From: Candidatus Gastranaerophilales bacterium | Lineage (GTDB): Bacteria; Cyanobacteriota; Vampirovibrionia; Gastranaerophilales; Gastranaerophilaceae | Length of the DNA stretch: 64,000 bases | Reading direction: 5' to 3' | Assembly: GCA_944323395.1 (NCBI GenBank) | Contig: CALUSI010000009.1 | Coordinates: 1 to 64,000 of the forward strand | Shown: one piece after another, positions 62,803 through 64,000 of the stretch | How positions within the stretch are numbered: the first letter of the stretch is position 1 | How the letters are laid out: each line of letters begins with the position of its first letter | The notes under the pieces: model-generated | Seen by the model: only the letters and a program-made list of their open reading frames with translations | Databases searched by the model: none | Told to the model about the DNA's origin: nothing | Position numbers and translations under genes: made by a program

Positions 62803-64000
62803 TTAATAAACTTTAGAAATTATTGGCTGACGATATTCAACAGAGTTTATTGAATGCATATCTATAATAACAGATGGAGGAATTATATGCCATTTGAACA
62901 CAGCACAATGCTGTTTCCAAAAGAACTTATTAAGCCATTCTTCCTTCTGTTCCTTAGAAACAGGATTATTTTTTTCAAAAAAGAAGTTATGATTAATAAA
63001 ATCATTATAACCATACCCATAATTTTCAACATACCAAATAATTTCATCTAAGAAAGGATAAGGCATATTATCTTCTTCGGCACAAACAGTTTTTCCTGTT
63101 TTCGGATTGATTTTTAATTCAGCTCCGGGCGGTTTTTCTAATATTGCTTGAGGAATTGCATTTTTTTGTGTTCTATTTTTATTCAAGAAATCACCCAATG
63201 CAAATAACTTAGTTTTAGTTACATCTGCAATAGGAGCGAAACCACCTGACATATCACCATTTACGGTGGCATAGCCAATATAAGCTTCTGATTTATCACT
63301 TGTTGCAATAGGGAGCATATTTTTATGTTCATTTGCTATACTCCATAATAGAGTTGCTCTTGTTCTTGCTTGAAGATTTTCAATTGTTGTAGATTTTTCA
63401 TACTTATCAGTATTTATGTTATCAAAAGCATAATTGAGCATATTTTTTGTAGCGTCGATACTTTCTGCTAAAGGAATTTCAATGAAATTAATACCAAGAT
63501 TTTCCGCAAGAATTTTCGCATCATTTTTGCTTGCTTGTGAAGTAATTCTGCTTGGCATAGAAACACCAAATACATTTTCTTTTCCTAAAGCATCAACAAG
63601 AAGCACGCAGCTAATAGTTGAATCGAGTCCGCCTGATAGACCTAAAACTGCTTTTTTAAAACCATTCTTTTTAAAATATTCTTTTATACCAAAAACTATA
63701 CTTTTATATGTTCTGTCTAAATCATATGTATAGTCCAAATCAAACTTGTTTTGTTTAATTTCTTTATCCATACCGATAGGAAGGGTATTAATTGTCCCTG
63801 TCAAATCGTCAGTTATAATGAAATCTTCTTCAAATGAGTTTGCTCTAAGTGTTAACTCACCATTTTTGTTATATATTCTTGATGTTCCGTCAAAACTTAA
63901 GTTATCAGCATAACCGGCTTTATTAACATAAATATAATTAACCTTATATTTCTTTGCAATCGATGAGAAAAGAGAATTTTTCATAAATTCTTTGCCGGTT
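62803..64000 (-). CDS. nadE: NAD+ synthetase, glutamine-dependent, 5' end beyond window
   Basis: Makes NAD+ from nicotinate adenine dinucleotide, ATP and an amino donor. The visible C-terminal 399 residues include the end of the nitrilase-like glutaminase domain (YVNKAGYADNLSFDGTSRIYN and SFEEDFI) and the ATP-PPase domain with LGLSGGLDSTISC, SMPSRITSQAS, ATSDKSEAYIGYATVNGDMSG. Reading is open through the window edge (in-frame TGKEF before the first ATG), so the true start lies outside. With pnuC in the window it suggests pyridine-nucleotide supply. Confidence 0.95.
   Translation of the reverse strand, partial: TGKEFMKNSLFSSIAKKYKVNYIYVNKAGYADNLSFDGTSRIYNKNGELTLRANSFEEDFIITDDLTGTINTLPIGMDKEIKQNKFDLDYTYDLDRTYKSIVFGIKEYFKKNGFKKAVLGLSGGLDSTISCVLLVDALGKENVFGVSMPSRITSQASKNDAKILAENLGINFIEIPLAESIDATKNMLNYAFDNINTDKYEKSTTIENLQARTRATLLWSIANEHKNMLPIATSDKSEAYIGYATVNGDMSGGFAPIADVTKTKLFALGDFLNKNRTQKNAIPQAILEKPPGAELKINPKTGKTVCAEEDNMPYPFLDEIIWYVENYGYGYNDFINHNFFFEKNNPVSKEQKEEWLNKFFWKQHCAVFKWHIIPPSVIIDMHSINSVEYRQPIISKVY

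Overview
The window reads as a piece of chromosome from an AT-rich (roughly 30% GC), anaerobic, two-membrane bacterium. The best guess is a gut Gastranaerophilales / Melainabacteria (Vampirovibrionia), the non-photosynthetic sister group of cyanobacteria. Supporting points: an AMIN-domain cell-wall amidase, an outer-membrane factor, a heptosyltransferase-like enzyme, a CsaB-type pyruvyl transferase, rubrerythrin, pyruvate phosphate dikinase, a FliA-type sigma factor, and several lineage-type orphan proteins with an N-terminal Phe-Lys-Gly/Phe-Gly motif. The assignment rests on gene content and style, not on a database search. No phage, insertion sequence or CRISPR array is seen; this is mostly core chromosome.

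Layout. 1-5 kb: end of rpsO, metK, a CCA-adding enzyme and small orphan proteins. 5.4-8.6 kb: a GC-rich tandem repeat, then the infC-rpmI-rplT operon (minus strand; infC starts with AUU) divergent from an L10-leader/rplJ/rplL operon that carries an apparent terminator/antiterminator switch. 8.7-17.9 kb: secreted Cys-rich Spy-like protein, EF-hand protein, AMIN amidase, glutamate racemase, thioredoxin reductase, glycosyltransferase 9, acyltransferases and a periplasmic carbonic anhydrase. 18-22.5 kb: a tripartite efflux set (outer-membrane factor divergent from EmrA/EmrB-like genes plus a cupin). 22.5-26.4 kb: orphan membrane protein, PnuC-like transporter and a 666-aa protein with an HExxH motif. 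26.5-31 kb: a second GC-rich element, tRNA-Leu(UAA), rny, ymdB, a PHP protein and a pilin-like protein. 31-37 kb: ppdK, rplU-rpmA with an L21 leader, a radical SAM protein and a FliA-like sigma factor. 37.3-45 kb (minus strand): CsaB, PfkB kinase, two TPR proteins, a thioesterase and an M16 peptidase pair (active plus inactive). 45-52.5 kb: LipM-like ligase, rubrerythrin, dCMP deaminase, a coupled WYL-WYL-DUF4127 operon and thrS. 52.5-57.4 kb: a minimal chemotaxis cluster (double CheW, sensorless MCP, large CheA). 57.4-64 kb: two PlsC paralogues, gap, glyQ, an amino-acid permease and nadE (running off the window edge).

The window is rich in regulatory structure. Six convergent gene pairs share one bidirectional intrinsic terminator, while four other convergent pairs touch or overlap without one. 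Several genes lack a Shine-Dalgarno and have a TATAAT-like box 6-8 nt before the start codon, which suggests leaderless mRNAs. The most noteworthy items are the rplJ attenuator, the two GC-rich elements that both abut minus-strand terminators, a candidate small RNA beside one of them, the WYL-WYL-DUF4127 operon, and the HExxH and Phe-Lys-Gly orphan proteins.
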